A stretch of DNA of 64,000 bases. Source: Thalassobacillus devorans. GTDB lineage: Bacteria > Bacillota > Bacilli > Bacillales > Halobacillaceae. Shown here one piece after another: positions 1 through 11,244 of this stretch. Position 1 is the stretch's first letter. Each line of letters begins with the position of its first letter. Location of the stretch: the NCBI RefSeq assembly GCF_900176565.1, contig NZ_FXEH01000006.1:868001-932000 (forward strand), given 5' to 3'. The position numbers and the translations under genes are program-made. The notes under the pieces are model-generated. The model was not told the origin of the DNA, did no database searches, and saw only the letters and a list, made by a program, of their open reading frames with translations.

Positions 1-522
1 ATCATTTCAGGCTGGCTGGCGACGATGGGAAGTGGACTTCCAGGGGCAATAGCGGCACAAATTGCCTACCCGGATCGCCAGGCTATTGCTGTATGCGGGG
101 ATGGCGGCTTCAATATGGTGTCCCAGGATTTTGTGACAGCCGTAAAATATGAACTTCCGATCAAAGTGATTATCCTCAATAACAAATCAATTGGCATGAT
201 CAAATACGAGCAGCAGCAAATGGGACACCAGACATATCAAACTGACTTAGGCGAAATGGATTTTGCTAAGTTTGCGGAAGCGTGCGGCGGAGAAGGTTAT
301 CGTGTGGAAAAATTTGAAGACTTAAGCAGCAGTATGAACCAGGCATTCGCTAGCGACAAACCCGCCATCATTGACGTCGTCATTGAAGAACAGGCGCCAT
401 TACCAGGTCACATCGGTTATACCCAGGCAGTCAATTACAGCAAATTTTTGATTAAAGAGTTCTTCGATACAGGCAACATTGAACTTCCTGATATGAAAAA
501 AACAATCGACCGACTAACCTGA
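1..522 (+). CDS. Thiamine-diphosphate-dependent pyruvate oxidase, C-terminal part
   Basis: The reading frame is open from the first base, so the gene starts before the window and only the last 173 residues are visible. They form the C-terminal ThDP-binding domain: the GDGGFNM motif followed after the usual spacing by LNN is the ThDP/Mg2+ site. The lysine-tyrosine-glutamate-rich stretch KYEQQQ and the EACGG segment resemble bacillary YdaP/CidC pyruvate oxidases more than acetolactate synthases. Such enzymes convert pyruvate to acetate (or acetyl phosphate) and CO2 at the membrane. An intrinsic terminator follows. The exact reaction cannot be fixed without the FAD domain, which lies outside the window. 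Confidence 0.8.
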   Translation: MISGWLATMGSGLPGAIAAQIAYPDRQAIAVCGDGGFNMVSQDFVTAVKYELPIKVIILNNKSIGMIKYEQQQMGHQTYQTDLGEMDFAKFAEACGGEGYRVEKFEDLSSSMNQAFASDKPAIIDVVIEEQAPLPGHIGYTQAVNYSKFLIKEFFDTGNIELPDMKKTIDRLT

Positions 523-584
523 TGGCAGATAGCTCTTTACTACAATAAAAAAAGGATCTTTATCTGACCCTGAATAGTAATAAA

Positions 585-617
585 AAGCCCGGACATTTTA
601 TAATGTCCGGGCTTAAT
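585..617 (+). terminator. Intrinsic terminator of the pyruvate oxidase gene
   Basis: A perfect 13 bp GC-rich stem (585-597 with 602-614) with a four-base loop stands 62 bp after the stop codon. The downstream side is only moderately T-rich. Confidence 0.8.
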
Positions 618-628
618 TATTATCTAGG

Positions 629-790
629 AAATTATAAAATTTCCTTTTTTGGATAACTTTACGTGGTTGGTTCTATCCAGCTCCAGCGCCTACCCCCTCG
701 AGGTCTTAAGACAAACCTCTCTGTGACAAAAAACGTCACGACGAGGCTTGTCTTAAGCTTGTCGGGGGTGAGCAAGGCGCTTGCGCTTTT
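629..790. repeat. Family A repeat, copy 1 (empty-site copy)
   Basis: This non-coding repeat starts with an AT-rich lead-in, then CTCCAGCGCCTACCCCCTCG, and ends AGGCGCTTGCGCTTTT. Its two halves fold into one long interrupted hairpin: AGCGCCTACCCCC pairs with GGGGGTGAGCAAGGCGCT, CTTAAG arms pair, and GTGAC/GTCAC closes the tip around a run of six A. It ends 4 bp before the stop codon of rnjA on the minus strand, so it may form the 3' end of that transcript. A second copy is at 24818 and a diverged relative at 56269. Confidence 0.8.
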
Positions 791-794
791 GTTC

Positions 795-2462
795 TTATAC
801 CTCCATGATGATCGGAAGGATCATCGGACGGCGTTTTGTTTTATCAAATAAGAATGGTGCAATGGTATCCGTAATTTCATTCTTGATTTCCGACCACTGG
901 GTCGTACGGCGTTCCATCACTTTTTCAACATGCTGGGAAACTAGCTTTTGCGCTTCTTTGATGAGATCTTCAGATTCACGCATATAGACAAAACCGCGCG
1001 ATATAATATCTGGACCGGATGCGATCTTGAATTCCTTCATGTTGATACTTACAACTACAATCACAAGCCCTTCTTCAGAAAGGATGCGACGGTCGCGTAA
1101 CACGATGTTCCCGATATCACCAATACCGCTTCCATCTACATATACAGAACCGGATGGGATTTTACCTGCAATCATTGCATTATCTTTTCCGAGGGCCAAA
1201 ACGTCCCCGTTATCCATAACGAAGCAGTCGCTCGGATCGATGTTTGTCTGTTGTGCCAGTTTCGTATGCTCTTTTAACATACGGTATTCACCATGAATCG
1301 GCATGAAATACTTAGGCTGCATCAAACGAAGCATCAATTTCATTTCCTCCTGGCTTCCATGACCAGAAGTATGGATGTCATTTAGTGGTCCGTGAATAAC
1401 ATCCGCACCGTTACGGTAAAGCATGTTGATTGTCTTAGATACACTCAACGTGTTCCCTGGGATTGGGGAAGAGGAGAACACGACAGTATCTCCTGGCATG
1501 ATCTGAATCTGACGATGTGTACCATTGGCGATACGGGATAGAGCTGCCATTGGTTCACCTTGGGAGCCGGTACACAGGATCATGACCTCATGTGCTGGAA
1601 GACGGTTGATCTGATGGGCATCGATAAAAGTATCCTTCGGCGCCTGAATATAGCCGAGTTCCTGGCCGATTCGAATGGACGATTCCATGCTGCGTCCAAA
1701 TACGGCGACTTTACGGTTATGTTTCACCGCTGCTTCTACCGCCTGCTGTAAACGATAGATATTGGATGCAAAAGTGGCGAAAATAACTCGTCCATTGACG
1801 CGGCTGAAAATATCCTGGATGCTTTGTCCGACAACACTTTCAGACTTTGTAAAACCTGGGACTTCACTGTTCGTACTATCCGATAATAGAGCTAAGACGC
1901 CTTCTTTTCCGATTTCAGCCATTTTTGCTAGGTTTGCTGGCTCTCCAACCGGGGTGAAATCAAATTTGAAATCACCAGTATGCACAATATTCCCTGGTGG
2001 TGTTTTGACAACGACACCGAATGAATCCGGAATACTGTGTGTTGTTTTGAAGAATGTCACCGATGTTTTACGGAATTTGATGACATCATCTTCCTGAATT
2101 ACGTTCAATTTAGCATTACGTAATAAACCGTGTTCGTCTAATTTGTTTTTAAGTAGTCCGATCGCTAACTTTCCTGCATAGATAGGCACATTGATTTCAC
2201 GTAGAAGATAAGGAATGCCGCCTATGTGGTCTTCGTGTCCGTGGGTGATGAAAAGACCTTTGATTTTGTCCTGGTTTTGCACGAGATAGGTGTAATCCGG
2301 AATGACATAATCAATTCCAAGTAATTCATCTTCCGGGAATTTGATACCCGCATCAATCAAGATGATTTCGTCCTGGAACTGGACGCCATACGTATTTTTA
2401 CCGATTTCACCTAAGCCGCCTAGTGCGAAAACAGCGGTTTGATCATTTTTTACGAATTTCAT
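795..2462 (-). CDS. rnjA: Ribonuclease J1
   Basis: The 555-residue protein is a metallo-beta-lactamase/beta-CASP ribonuclease. The zinc motif HGHEDHIGG is near residue 75, followed by the beta-CASP domain ([14 protein letters not shown] region) and a C-terminal domain ending in PIIMEV. RNase J1 combines 5'-3' exonuclease and endonuclease activity in mRNA turnover and rRNA maturation. The length equals that of B. subtilis RNase J1. The ATG lies 2 bp after the rpoY stop, so the two are translationally close and share a transcript. An RNase J2 would be encoded elsewhere. Confidence 0.97.
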   Translation of the reverse strand: MKFVKNDQTAVFALGGLGEIGKNTYGVQFQDEIILIDAGIKFPEDELLGIDYVIPDYTYLVQNQDKIKGLFITHGHEDHIGGIPYLLREINVPIYAGKLAIGLLKNKLDEHGLLRNAKLNVIQEDDVIKFRKTSVTFFKTTHSIPDSFGVVVKTPPGNIVHTGDFKFDFTPVGEPANLAKMAEIGKEGVLALLSDSTNSEVPGFTKSESVVGQSIQDIFSRVNGRVIFATFASNIYRLQQAVEAAVKHNRKVAVFGRSMESSIRIGQELGYIQAPKDTFIDAHQINRLPAHEVMILCTGSQGEPMAALSRIANGTHRQIQIMPGDTVVFSSSPIPGNTLSVSKTINMLYRNGADVIHGPLNDIHTSGHGSQEEMKLMLRLMQPKYFMPIHGEYRMLKEHTKLAQQTNIDPSDCFVMDNGDVLALGKDNAMIAGKIPSGSVYVDGSGIGDIGNIVLRDRRILSEEGLVIVVVSINMKEFKIASGPDIISRGFVYMRESEDLIKEAQKLVSQHVEKVMERRTTQWSEIKNEITDTIAPFLFDKTKRRPMILPIIMEV

Positions 2463-2464
2463 GA

Positions 2465-2677
2465 TCAGCCGTTCTCCACTTCAAGGTTTTCAACCGTTTG
2501 TTTTTCATAATTCAGGTGTTCCTCATCTAACCCCTGAATAAATTCAATATTAATCCCACGATCGGACAGATGTTCACGAACTTTTCTTTCTGTCTCTGCT
2601 TCTACATACAGAGCTTTTGTACGTTCTCTAACAGGAACTTCGGCAGGAAGTTCCTGATATAACACTTTATATACCAT
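2465..2677 (-). CDS. rpoY: RNA polymerase epsilon subunit RpoY
   Basis: This 70-residue acidic protein (starts [20 protein letters not shown]) is the small epsilon subunit of Bacillota RNA polymerase, formerly YkzG. It binds the core enzyme near the jaw of beta'. The start has a good ribosome binding site (AGGAGAG, 11 bp upstream). It forms a two-gene operon with rnjA as in B. subtilis. A minus-strand promoter at 2938-2966 precedes it, with a short basic open reading frame in the leader. Confidence 0.95.
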   Translation of the reverse strand: MVYKVLYQELPAEVPVRERTKALYVEAETERKVREHLSDRGINIEFIQGLDEEHLNYEKQTVENLEVENG

Positions 2678-2790
2678 TTTCTAATATCTCTCCTAACTGC
2701 TAATGTTTTCCATTTTTTCCTAGCAATAATAATAGCGCATAGTTTATCGGATGTTTTTTTGCTACTCCTAATTCGTAGGAGAAGACCGTC

Positions 2791-2862
2791 TCAGGCTAAC
2801 GTTTTACGCTTCCAAAAATCTTTCCAACGTTTTTTCAGCTTTCTTCTTAAGCGCTTCAGCAT
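2791..2862 (-). CDS. Putative 23-residue highly basic leader peptide
   Basis: Starting from ATG at 2862, the frame encodes MLKRLRRKLKKRW followed by KDFWKRKTLA and a TGA stop. A near-perfect Shine-Dalgarno (AAAGGAGA, 2871-2878) is placed 8 bp upstream. Twelve of 23 residues are Lys or Arg and only one is acidic. Leu2, Leu5, Leu9, Trp13, Phe16 and Trp17 would line one face of a helix, so the peptide looks amphipathic. It lies between a consensus-like promoter and rpoY, about 110 bp before the rpoY start. I know no homologue. It could be a real small protein, a translated leader that controls rpoY-rnjA, or chance. Confidence 0.5.
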   Translation of the reverse strand: MLKRLRRKLKKRWKDFWKRKTLA

Positions 2863-2937
2863 AGCACTCATCTCCTTTCAAGGTGATGAAGAAAACAACT
2901 AAAAACGTTCAACCGACCCAATCCCGTTACTCTTAGT

Positions 2938-2966
2938 ATAATACGGTTTGAGAAATAATGAAACAA
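2938..2966 (-). promoter_or_regulatory. Probable SigA promoter for the leader peptide and rpoY-rnjA
   Basis: Read on the minus strand, TTGTTT (2966-2961) is followed after exactly 17 bp by TATTAT (2943-2938). Only the minus-strand genes lie downstream. Confidence 0.6.
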
Positions 2967-3059
2967 AGAACTATCATCTGAGAGGATTTATTATCCAACG
3001 ATACCCTAAATTGGCGCTTGAAATTCCTGTAGTTATCCCATAGTTTTTCCCTTCTCATC

Positions 3060-3087
3060 TTGTTTCAGTCATGCTATGGTGTATTCA
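3060..3087 (+). promoter_or_regulatory. Possible promoter of ykrA
   Basis: TTGTTT (3060-3065) and TATTCA (3082-3087) are separated by 16 bp and lie about 60 bp before the ykrA start. The -10 match is weak. Confidence 0.35.
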
Positions 3088-3148
3088 TTGATTAAAAATA
3101 ACTGAAAAGAAATAACAGATAATAATGGAACAGCAGGAGGATGAAAAA

Positions 3149-3928
3149 ATGAATAAGAAGATTGCTTTTTTTGATATTGATGGAACTTTGCTAAATCATA
3201 ATAAAGAACTGCCGGAAGAGACGATTCTGACAATCAAACGCCTTCAGGAAGAAGGAGTCTACTGCGCTATTGCGACTGGCAGGGCACCATTCATGTTCGA
3301 GGATATTAGAAAAACGCTAGGGATCGAATCGTTTGTAAGTTTTAATGGCCAGTATGTGGTATTTGAAGGGGAGGTCATTTATGAGAATCCTCTTTCAACA
3401 GAAAGGCTGACCACTCTCTTTGAACATGCACAAGAAACCGGCCACCCGATGGTATTTATGAATCATGAAGAAATGAAAGCGACAGAACCCGGGCATGAAC
3501 ATATTTCGGAAAGTATGGCGAGCTTACATTTTGATTACCCGGATATCGACGATGCCTTTTATGATGGCAGGAATATATATCAATCCTTGATTTTCTGTGA
3601 AGGGGATGAAATTGAAGAATATCGCGGGGAGCACGACGCTTTTGATTTTATCCGCTGGCATCCGAAAGCCTGTGATGTCTTGCCTGGCGGTGGTTCGAAA
3701 GCAGAAGGAATCAAAAAAATGATCGAGGCAAGCGGTCTGCGCATCGAAGACTCTTACGGATTTGGTGATGGACCGAACGATAAGGAAATGATGGAAGTGG
3801 TCGGAACAGCCGTAGCGATGGGGAATTCAATTCCCGAACTTAAACCCCTCGCTGATTACGTAACCGATGATGTCGACGAAGGCGGACTAGTCAAAGCCAT
3901 CCACGAAGTCGGCCTTCTAGAAAACTAA
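3149..3928 (+). CDS. ykrA: Cof-type HAD-superfamily phosphatase YkrA
   Basis: The 259-residue protein is a Cof/IIB HAD hydrolase, which typically dephosphorylates sugar phosphates or FMN-like compounds. Motif I is FFDIDGTLL at the N terminus (nucleophile Asp). Motif IV is FGDGPNDKEMM near residue 210. The start MNKKIAFFDIDG at 3149 is chosen because AGGAGG stands 9 bp before it. The ATG 24 bp upstream lies before that site. The gene lies beside rnjA-rpoY in the same divergent arrangement as in B. subtilis. The true substrate is unknown. Confidence 0.9.
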   Translation: MNKKIAFFDIDGTLLNHNKELPEETILTIKRLQEEGVYCAIATGRAPFMFEDIRKTLGIESFVSFNGQYVVFEGEVIYENPLSTERLTTLFEHAQETGHPMVFMNHEEMKATEPGHEHISESMASLHFDYPDIDDAFYDGRNIYQSLIFCEGDEIEEYRGEHDAFDFIRWHPKACDVLPGGGSKAEGIKKMIEASGLRIEDSYGFGDGPNDKEMMEVVGTAVAMGNSIPELKPLADYVTDDVDEGGLVKAIHEVGLLEN

Positions 3929-3930
3929 GA

Positions 3931-4099
3931 GGTCCGTTATCATGTAAGAGAAGGATGGGCAGGGAAACGACTTGCTTTCCTGCGGGGGACCTGGCAAGCT
4001 TCCTCGGGCAAAAGCCCTGCGGGATCTCGCCTAGCCCCTTCTCCCGCGGGAGTCTCGCCGTTTCCCTGCCCATCCAGCCAGCTTTGTAATAAACGGACC
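3931..4099. repeat. Family B core repeat with its own GGTCCGTT ends
   Basis: The 169 bp block has terminal inverted repeats (GGTCCGTT, then GGATGGGCAGGG on both sides). It contains the GC-rich family B core: TCCTGCGGGGGACC on one arm and CCCGCGGGAGTCTCGCCG on the other. It lies just behind the ykrA stop codon and has no coding capacity with a ribosome binding site. Confidence 0.7.
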
Positions 4100-4143
4100 C
4101 TTCAAAAACAGATGGTAAAGAACGAAAAGGGGATCATCTCTTA

Positions 4144-4390
4144 ATTCAATGATCATAAATGGCATCATTGGGTGATAGCATCAAGTGTGATTTCGAGAAT
4201 TTTCTATGGCAAGGTCCGGTGGGGAACGGCGAGACTCCTGCGGGATGAGCATGACAGGTGAGACCCCGCAGAGCGTAAGCTCGAGGAGGCTCAGCGCATG
4301 TCCGCGGAAAGGGAGTCGTTCCCCACCGGGCCGTCATGCAAGCAATCATCTCGAAATCAAGTCTTCGACTTTTCGGCATTTTAATTGAAT
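4144..4390. repeat. Family B repeat, copy 2
   Basis: The arms GTGGGGAACG / CGTTCCCCAC and GCGAGACTCCTGCGGGA bracket a GC-rich centre. The outer ends read ATTCAAT...GATTTCGAGA on the left and TCTCGAAATCAAGTCTTCG...ATTGAAT on the right, i.e. imperfect inverted ends of the kind seen at 12017 and 58268. It fills the convergent gap between ykrA and def together with the block at 3931. Confidence 0.75.
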
Positions 4391-4402
4391 GGGACCATAA
4401 TA

Positions 4403-4435
4403 AAAAGCATAGAGCCACGAGGGCTCTATGCTTTT
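4403..4435 (-). terminator. Terminator of def
   Basis: A 14 bp perfect stem (4403-4416 with 4422-4435) with a 5-base loop lies 27 bp behind the def stop codon. The symmetrical A/T flanks would let it work in both directions. Confidence 0.85.
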
Positions 4436-4462
4436 ACTATGTTATGAAATGAAAATTTGTTT

Positions 4463-5017
4463 TTAATGATCGAGGGCTTTGGCGTTTTCTGGTTCTTTGA
4501 ATGGATTATCCGAATCGATATGATCGTAGAACATCACGCCATTCAAATGGTCGATTTCATGCTGGAAGACGATTGCCGCAAAATCACGCAAACGTAATTT
4601 GACTTCGTTACCTTCCAAATCAGTCGCTTTGATTGTGACGCGTGCATATCGCGGAACATATCCAGGCACTTCCCGATCTACAGACAGGCACCCTTCACCG
4701 CTCGTCAAATAAGCTTTTTCAACGGAATGACTGACAATTTTCGGGTTAAACAAGCCATAACTATATAATTTATCATTGAAATCCGTAAAATGGACCGCAA
4801 GCATCCTTTTGGATACCCCAATTTGAGGAGCGGCCAATCCTACACCCGGTCTTAAGCTGTAACGGTCACAGATTTGTTCGTCCTGACTGTTTATTAAATA
4901 TTGCAGCATTTCTTCCAGGGTTTCTTTCTCTTCCTCGCTAGGGGGCATTTCCACCTCTTCAGCCACTTCACGAAGTACCGGATGACCCTCCCGGACAATA
5001 TCTTTCATTGTAATCAT
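4463..5017 (-). CDS. def: Peptide deformylase
   Basis: This 184-residue enzyme removes the N-formyl group from nascent proteins. All three family motifs are present: [17 protein letters not shown] (metal-binding Cys) and QHEIDHLNG (two metal-binding His and the catalytic Glu). It is the class II, bacillary YkrB-type enzyme with the usual C-terminal [10 protein letters not shown]-like tail. The start MITMKDIV at 5017 is preferred. It gives the family length, and an AAAGGA lies 11 bp upstream, whereas the ATG four codons earlier overlaps that site. It is convergent with ykrA, with repeats between them. Confidence 0.95.
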   Translation of the reverse strand: MITMKDIVREGHPVLREVAEEVEMPPSEEEKETLEEMLQYLINSQDEQICDRYSLRPGVGLAAPQIGVSKRMLAVHFTDFNDKLYSYGLFNPKIVSHSVEKAYLTSGEGCLSVDREVPGYVPRYARVTIKATDLEGNEVKLRLRDFAAIVFQHEIDHLNGVMFYDHIDSDNPFKEPENAKALDH

Positions 5018-5223
5018 ACCAATGTCCATCCTTTCTCTCTATCTCTGTCTTCAAATATCTTCATATAGTTTAACATAGATGACATCAGAAGGGGGATAAG
5101 AGAAATCCCCATTCTACTACAATATTGGATAAAATATCCTTCCAATTTAATTTTTTTTATTATAGTATGTAAATTATGATGAAAAGTATGGAAAAATCCA
5201 TACTTCTTTAAGGGGGAAGTTTC

Positions 5224-5979
5224 GTGTTTTTAAGAAAGCTATTCATACCATTAACACTCATCCTGGTTATGTTAGCAGCCTGCAATAATGGGCCGGCTCC
5301 TGAGGAACAGATCTATGAACATCTTGAAGAAGCTGTTTCTTTGGAGGAAGAATTCCGGGAACAACAAGAGCCGATCGTTGAATTGGAACGTAAGGAACAG
5401 GAACTGTATAACAAAATCATTAACCTGAGTATGGACGAGTTCGACCAGATCCAGGAGTATTCCCAGGAAGCGGCATCTTTAGTGGAAGAGCGTCAGGAAA
5501 AGATTGACCGTGAAAAAGAAAGCATCGATGCAGCTAAAGAAGAATTTGATGAAATCGAACCGATTATTGATGATTTAGATGAAGAAGAACAGGCAGAAGC
5601 CAAGGAAGAAGCACAAAAATTGGTGGAAACGATGAATAAGCGTTATGATGCCTACCAGCAATTGTATGAAAGTTACCAGGCAGCGATTGAACTGGATAAA
5701 GAATTATACGAGCTGCTTCAGCAAGAAGATTTAGAAGAAGAAACATTGCAGAATCAAATCGACAAAATCAATGACAGCTATGATAAAGTCATTGAAGCGA
5801 ATGAGGAATTCAATCAGTATACGGAACAATACAACGAGCAGAAGAAAACTTTCTATGAAGCGGCAGATTTGAATGTGGAATACAGCGAACAAGAAAATGG
5901 AGCTTCCGAATCGGAATCCAATGAGCAGGAGAAAGAAGATAACCCCGATTCAGAGGAAGAAGATACAGACCAGGAATAA
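5224..5979 (+). CDS. ykyA: YkyA-family lipoprotein
   Basis: The GTG start has AAGGGGGA upstream. The 251-residue product begins with a signal peptide ending in the lipobox LAAC (Cys near residue 20). The rest is strongly acidic and almost wholly predicted coiled coil, with a Glu/Asp-rich tail. This is the cell-wall-associated YkyA family found next to pdhA in bacilli. Its function is unknown to me; a lipid-anchored extracytoplasmic spacer or binding protein is a guess. It has its own terminator before the pdh promoter region. Confidence 0.88.
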   Translation: MFLRKLFIPLTLILVMLAACNNGPAPEEQIYEHLEEAVSLEEEFREQQEPIVELERKEQELYNKIINLSMDEFDQIQEYSQEAASLVEERQEKIDREKESIDAAKEEFDEIEPIIDDLDEEEQAEAKEEAQKLVETMNKRYDAYQQLYESYQAAIELDKELYELLQQEDLEEETLQNQIDKINDSYDKVIEANEEFNQYTEQYNEQKKTFYEAADLNVEYSEQENGASESESNEQEKEDNPDSEEEDTDQE

Positions 5980-6007
5980 AAAGGCCGCCCTTGGCGGTCT
6001 TTTTTTG
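5979..6007 (+). terminator. Terminator of ykyA
   Basis: A short stem GGCCGCC/GGCGGTC with a T7 tail follows directly after the stop codon. Confidence 0.85.
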
Positions 6008-7496
<1,489 letters not shown>

Positions 7497-7499
7497 ACC

Positions 7500-8477
7500 A
7501 TGGCACAAATGACAATGATCCAAGCCATCACTGATGCGATGCGCACAGAATTAAAAAATGACGAAAATGTGCTAGTCTTCGGTGAAGACGTCGGCCAAAA
7601 CGGCGGTGTTTTCCGTGCTACGGAAGGCTTACAAAAAGAATTCGGTGAAGATCGTGTATTCGATACACCGTTAGCAGAATCAGGAATCGGCGGCATGTCA
7701 ATCGGACTTGCCCTGCAAGGATTCCGTCCGGTACCTGAAATCCAGTTCTTCGGTTTTGTGTTTGAAACTATGGATGCAATAAGTGGACAAATGGCTCGGT
7801 ATCGTTACCGTTCCGGCGGTACTCGTACCATGCCTATCACTGTTCGTTCACCGTTTGGCGGTGGAGTACACACACCTGAACTTCATGCGGACAGCCTGGA
7901 AGGCTTGATGGCCCAGCAGCCTGGTCTGAAAGTAGTCATTCCTTCCAATCCATATGACGCGAAGGGATTGTTGATTCAATCTATCCGTGACAACGATCCG
8001 GTTATTTTCCTTGAGCACATGAAGCTTTACCGTTCTTTCCGTGAAGAAGTACCGGAAGAGGAGTACACAGTAGAACTTGGCAAAGCTGCAGTGAAACGTG
8101 AAGGTAAAGACGTAACGTTAGTAGCATACGGTGCCATGGTTCATACCGCATTGAAAGCTGCGGATGAGCTGGAAGAAAACGGTGTATCTGCAGAAGTTAT
8201 CGACTTACGTACAGTTGCTCCGATCGATTATGAAACAGTGCTTCAATCTGTTGAAAAAACTAATCGTGCGGTCGTATTACAGGAAGCACAGAAGCAGGCT
8301 GGAGTTGCATCAGCGGTTGTTGCTGAAATCCAGGAAAAAGCAATCCTTCATCTGGAAGCTCCGGTATTGCGTGTAGCTGCTCCAGATACGGTTTATCCTT
8401 TCTCTCAAGCAGAAACGGTATGGCTTCCAAACCATAACGACGTTGTAGAGAAAGTTAATCAAGTAATTAACTTTTAA
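7500..8477 (+). CDS. pdhB: Pyruvate dehydrogenase E1 component, beta subunit
   Basis: The 325-residue protein begins [18 protein letters not shown] and contains the conserved [14 protein letters not shown] and [11 protein letters not shown] segments of E1-beta, followed by a transketolase C-terminal domain. It completes the ThDP site of PdhA and contacts the E2 peripheral-subunit-binding domain. AAAGGAG inside the end of pdhA serves as ribosome binding site. Confidence 0.97.
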   Translation: MAQMTMIQAITDAMRTELKNDENVLVFGEDVGQNGGVFRATEGLQKEFGEDRVFDTPLAESGIGGMSIGLALQGFRPVPEIQFFGFVFETMDAISGQMARYRYRSGGTRTMPITVRSPFGGGVHTPELHADSLEGLMAQQPGLKVVIPSNPYDAKGLLIQSIRDNDPVIFLEHMKLYRSFREEVPEEEYTVELGKAAVKREGKDVTLVAYGAMVHTALKAADELEENGVSAEVIDLRTVAPIDYETVLQSVEKTNRAVVLQEAQKQAGVASAVVAEIQEKAILHLEAPVLRVAAPDTVYPFSQAETVWLPNHNDVVEKVNQVINF

Positions 8478-8506
8478 TTGAAACCTAGAAAAGGGAGGCA
8501 ATATTC

Positions 8507-9820
8507 GTGGCTTTCGAATTTAAACTACCGGATATCGGTGAAGGCATCCATGAAGGTGAAATTGTAAAATGGTTTGTCAAAGCCGGTGACGAAGTAAAAG
8601 AAGACGATGTTCTTTGCGAAGTGCAAAATGATAAAGCTGTCGTAGAAATCCCATCTCCTGTTGAAGGTACTGTCAAAGAGGTATTAGTGGAAGAAGGTGC
8701 TACCACTACAGTTGGTACCACAATCATCACATTTGATGCCGAGGGATATGAGTCTGACGACAGCGAAGATGATAAACAGGAAGAAGCTCCTGAAGAAGAA
8801 GCTAAATCTGAAGAGCCAGCTGCTGAAGACAAAGGCGCAGCTAAAGAAGAAGCTCCTGCTGCAGACGATGAAGAAGTAGATGAAGGTAAGCGTGTCATCG
8901 CCATGCCATCTGTCCGCAAACACGCTCGTGATAACGATGTCGACATCCGTAAGGTCCAAGGCAGTGGTAAAAACGGCCGTGTAACAAAAGAAGATGTTGA
9001 TGCATACTTGAGCGGCGATCAGCAGCCACAGGCAGAAGCAGGCGAAGCGAAAGAAGAAGCACAAGACCAGCAAGCTGCGGCTTCTACTGAAAAACAACAG
9101 CCTGTACTGGAAGGTCAATATCCAGAAACTCGTGAGAAGATGAGCGGTATTCGTAAAGCGATCGCTAAAGCGATGGTTAATTCCAAGCAAACAGCACCGC
9201 ATGTTACATTGATGGATGAAGTGGATGTAACTGAGCTTGTCGCTCACCGTAAGAAGTTCAAAGCAGTTGCTGCTGAACAGGATATTAAACTGACTTACCT
9301 TCCTTATGTAGTCAAATCACTTGTATCTGCCTTGAGAAAATATCCGGCGCTAAATACACAAGTTGATGACGAAACGGATGAAATTATTCAGAAACACTAC
9401 TATAATATTGGTATAGCAGCAGATACTGACAAAGGATTGCTTGTACCAGTCGTAAAAGATGCTGACCGCAAATCCATTTTCACTATCTCAAGTGAAATCA
9501 ATGAACTTGCTGTGAAAGCTCGTGATGGTAAACTGTCATCTGAAGAAATGAAGGGCGGTTCTACTACAATCACTAATATCGGTTCTGCCGGCGGCCAATG
9601 GTTCACTCCGGTCATCAACCATCCGGAAGTAGCGATTCTTGGAATCGGCCGCATCGGCGAAAAAGCCGTTGTGCGCGATGGTGAAATCGTAGTCGCTCCA
9701 GTTCTTGCTGTATCCTTGAGCTTTGACCACCGTATCATCGATGGTGCAACAGCTCAGCACGCAATGAACCACATCAAGCGTTTACTGAACGATCCACAAC
9801 TTATTATGATGGAGGCGTAA
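8507..9820 (+). CDS. pdhC: Dihydrolipoyl acetyltransferase (E2) of pyruvate dehydrogenase
   Basis: The 437-residue protein starts at GTG behind AAAGGGAGG. Domains in order: one lipoyl domain (residues 1-77, lipoyl Lys43 in [10 protein letters not shown]); a long acidic Ala/Glu-rich linker; the peripheral-subunit-binding domain (about 128-165, [14 protein letters not shown]); a second Gln/Ala-rich linker; and the catalytic domain ending with [10 protein letters not shown], which holds the His and Asp of acetyl transfer. E2 forms the core of the complex and makes acetyl-CoA. The linkers are more acidic than usual, in line with the rest of the proteome here. Confidence 0.97.
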   Translation: MAFEFKLPDIGEGIHEGEIVKWFVKAGDEVKEDDVLCEVQNDKAVVEIPSPVEGTVKEVLVEEGATTTVGTTIITFDAEGYESDDSEDDKQEEAPEEEAKSEEPAAEDKGAAKEEAPAADDEEVDEGKRVIAMPSVRKHARDNDVDIRKVQGSGKNGRVTKEDVDAYLSGDQQPQAEAGEAKEEAQDQQAAASTEKQQPVLEGQYPETREKMSGIRKAIAKAMVNSKQTAPHVTLMDEVDVTELVAHRKKFKAVAAEQDIKLTYLPYVVKSLVSALRKYPALNTQVDDETDEIIQKHYYNIGIAADTDKGLLVPVVKDADRKSIFTISSEINELAVKARDGKLSSEEMKGGSTTITNIGSAGGQWFTPVINHPEVAILGIGRIGEKAVVRDGEIVVAPVLAVSLSFDHRIIDGATAQHAMNHIKRLLNDPQLIMMEA

Positions 9821-9823
9821 AGT

Positions 9824-11230
9824 ATGGTAGTAGGAGATTTTCCAATTGAATTAGACACGTTAGTAGTTGGTGCGGGTCCTGGCGGCTATGTAGCTGCTAT
9901 CCGTGCCGCACAAACTGGTCAAAAGGTAACAATCGTAGACAAAGGAACACTTGGTGGTGTCTGCTTGAACGTAGGGTGTATCCCTTCTAAAGCACTAATC
10001 CAGGCTGGCCACCGTTACGCGCATGCAAAAGGTGCCGACGAGATGGGCATCCAGTCCGAAAACACAACAGTCGATTTTTCCAAAGTCCAAGAATGGAAAG
10101 GGAAAGTCGTTGATAAACTTACAGGCGGTGTAGAAGGACTACTAAAAGGAAACAGCGTGGATATTCTTAAAGGCGAAGTTTACTTTGTCGATAAGAACAC
10201 AGTACGCGTGATGGATGACAAAAATTCTCAAACGTACACGTTCAAGAATTGCATCATTGCTACAGGTTCTACTCCAATTGAACTGCCTAACTTCAAATAT
10301 TCCGACCGTGTACTGGATTCTACAGGTGCCTTGAACCTGAAAGAAATTCCTAAGAAGATGGTTGTCATCGGCGGCGGATATATCGGAACAGAGCTTGGGA
10401 CTGCCTATGCTGATTTCGATACAGAAGTTACTATCCTTGAAGGAACCAAAGACATTCTTGGCGGCTTCGAGAAACAGATGACGCAGCTTGTCAAGAAGCG
10501 TCTGAAGAAAAAAGGTGTCAATGTTGTTACAAATGCGATGGCACAAGGCGTTGAAGAAACAAAAGATGGCGTAAAAGTCACGTATGAAGTGAAAGGCGAA
10601 GAGAAAACGATTGAAGCAGACTACCTGCTTGTTACCGTTGGACGTAAGCCTAATACAGATGAAATCGGCCTTGAGCAAGTTGGTATCGAAATGTCAGACA
10701 AGGGACTTATCAAGATCGACAAACAATGCCGTACAAGCGTAGATAACATCTTCGCGATCGGTGACATTGTCGAAGGTCCTCCACTTGCACACAAAGCTTC
10801 TTATGAAGGTAAAATTGCTGCAGAAGTTATTGCAGGTGAAAAATCAGAAATCGACTACCTTGGCATTCCAATGGTTGTCTTCTCTGATCCGGAACTTGCA
10901 TCTGTCGGCTATACCGAAAAAGACGCAAAAGAAGCTGGTTACGAAGTCAAAGCTTCCAAGTTCCCGTTTGCGGCAAACGGCCGTGCGCTGTCCTTGAACG
11001 AAACAGACGGTTTCGTAAAACTGGTTACCCGTCAAGATGATGGCCTGGTTATCGGTGCACAAGTTGCCGGAGCCAATGCCAGTGATGTCATTGCTGAACT
11101 AGGACTGGCAATTGAAACTGGTATGACTGCGGAAGACCTTGCACTTACGATCCATGCTCATCCATCCCTAGGGGAAATCAGCATGGAAGCAGCTGAAGTA
11201 GCTCTTGGAACACCAATCCACATCAAATAA
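9824..11230 (+). CDS. pdhD: Dihydrolipoyl dehydrogenase (E3)
   Basis: The 468-residue flavoprotein reoxidises dihydrolipoamide with NAD+. It has the FAD-binding [14 protein letters not shown], the redox disulfide Cys47/Cys52 (GGVCLNVGC), the NAD site [12 protein letters not shown], the second FAD motif FAIGDI, and the C-terminal catalytic [12 protein letters not shown]. It lies 3 bp after pdhC and ends the operon at a strong terminator. It can also serve other 2-oxoacid dehydrogenases. Confidence 0.97.
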   Translation: MVVGDFPIELDTLVVGAGPGGYVAAIRAAQTGQKVTIVDKGTLGGVCLNVGCIPSKALIQAGHRYAHAKGADEMGIQSENTTVDFSKVQEWKGKVVDKLTGGVEGLLKGNSVDILKGEVYFVDKNTVRVMDDKNSQTYTFKNCIIATGSTPIELPNFKYSDRVLDSTGALNLKEIPKKMVVIGGGYIGTELGTAYADFDTEVTILEGTKDILGGFEKQMTQLVKKRLKKKGVNVVTNAMAQGVEETKDGVKVTYEVKGEEKTIEADYLLVTVGRKPNTDEIGLEQVGIEMSDKGLIKIDKQCRTSVDNIFAIGDIVEGPPLAHKASYEGKIAAEVIAGEKSEIDYLGIPMVVFSDPELASVGYTEKDAKEAGYEVKASKFPFAANGRALSLNETDGFVKLVTRQDDGLVIGAQVAGANASDVIAELGLAIETGMTAEDLALTIHAHPSLGEISMEAAEVALGTPIHIK

Positions 11231-11244
11231 TAATGCATTCAAAA

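Noticed and set aside
4146-4418. Open frames on both strands (90 and 60 codons) inside the block between ykrA and def
   Set aside because: They lie within a GC-rich palindromic repeat, have no ribosome binding site, and their sequence recurs at other intergenic sites.
8684-9247. A 187-codon frame antisense to pdhC
   Set aside because: It mirrors the Glu/Ala-rich linkers of E2 and gives a Phe/Ser-rich product; no start signals.
10142-10678. A 178-codon frame antisense to pdhD
   Set aside because: It is a shadow of the strongly conserved E3 gene with no start signals of its own.
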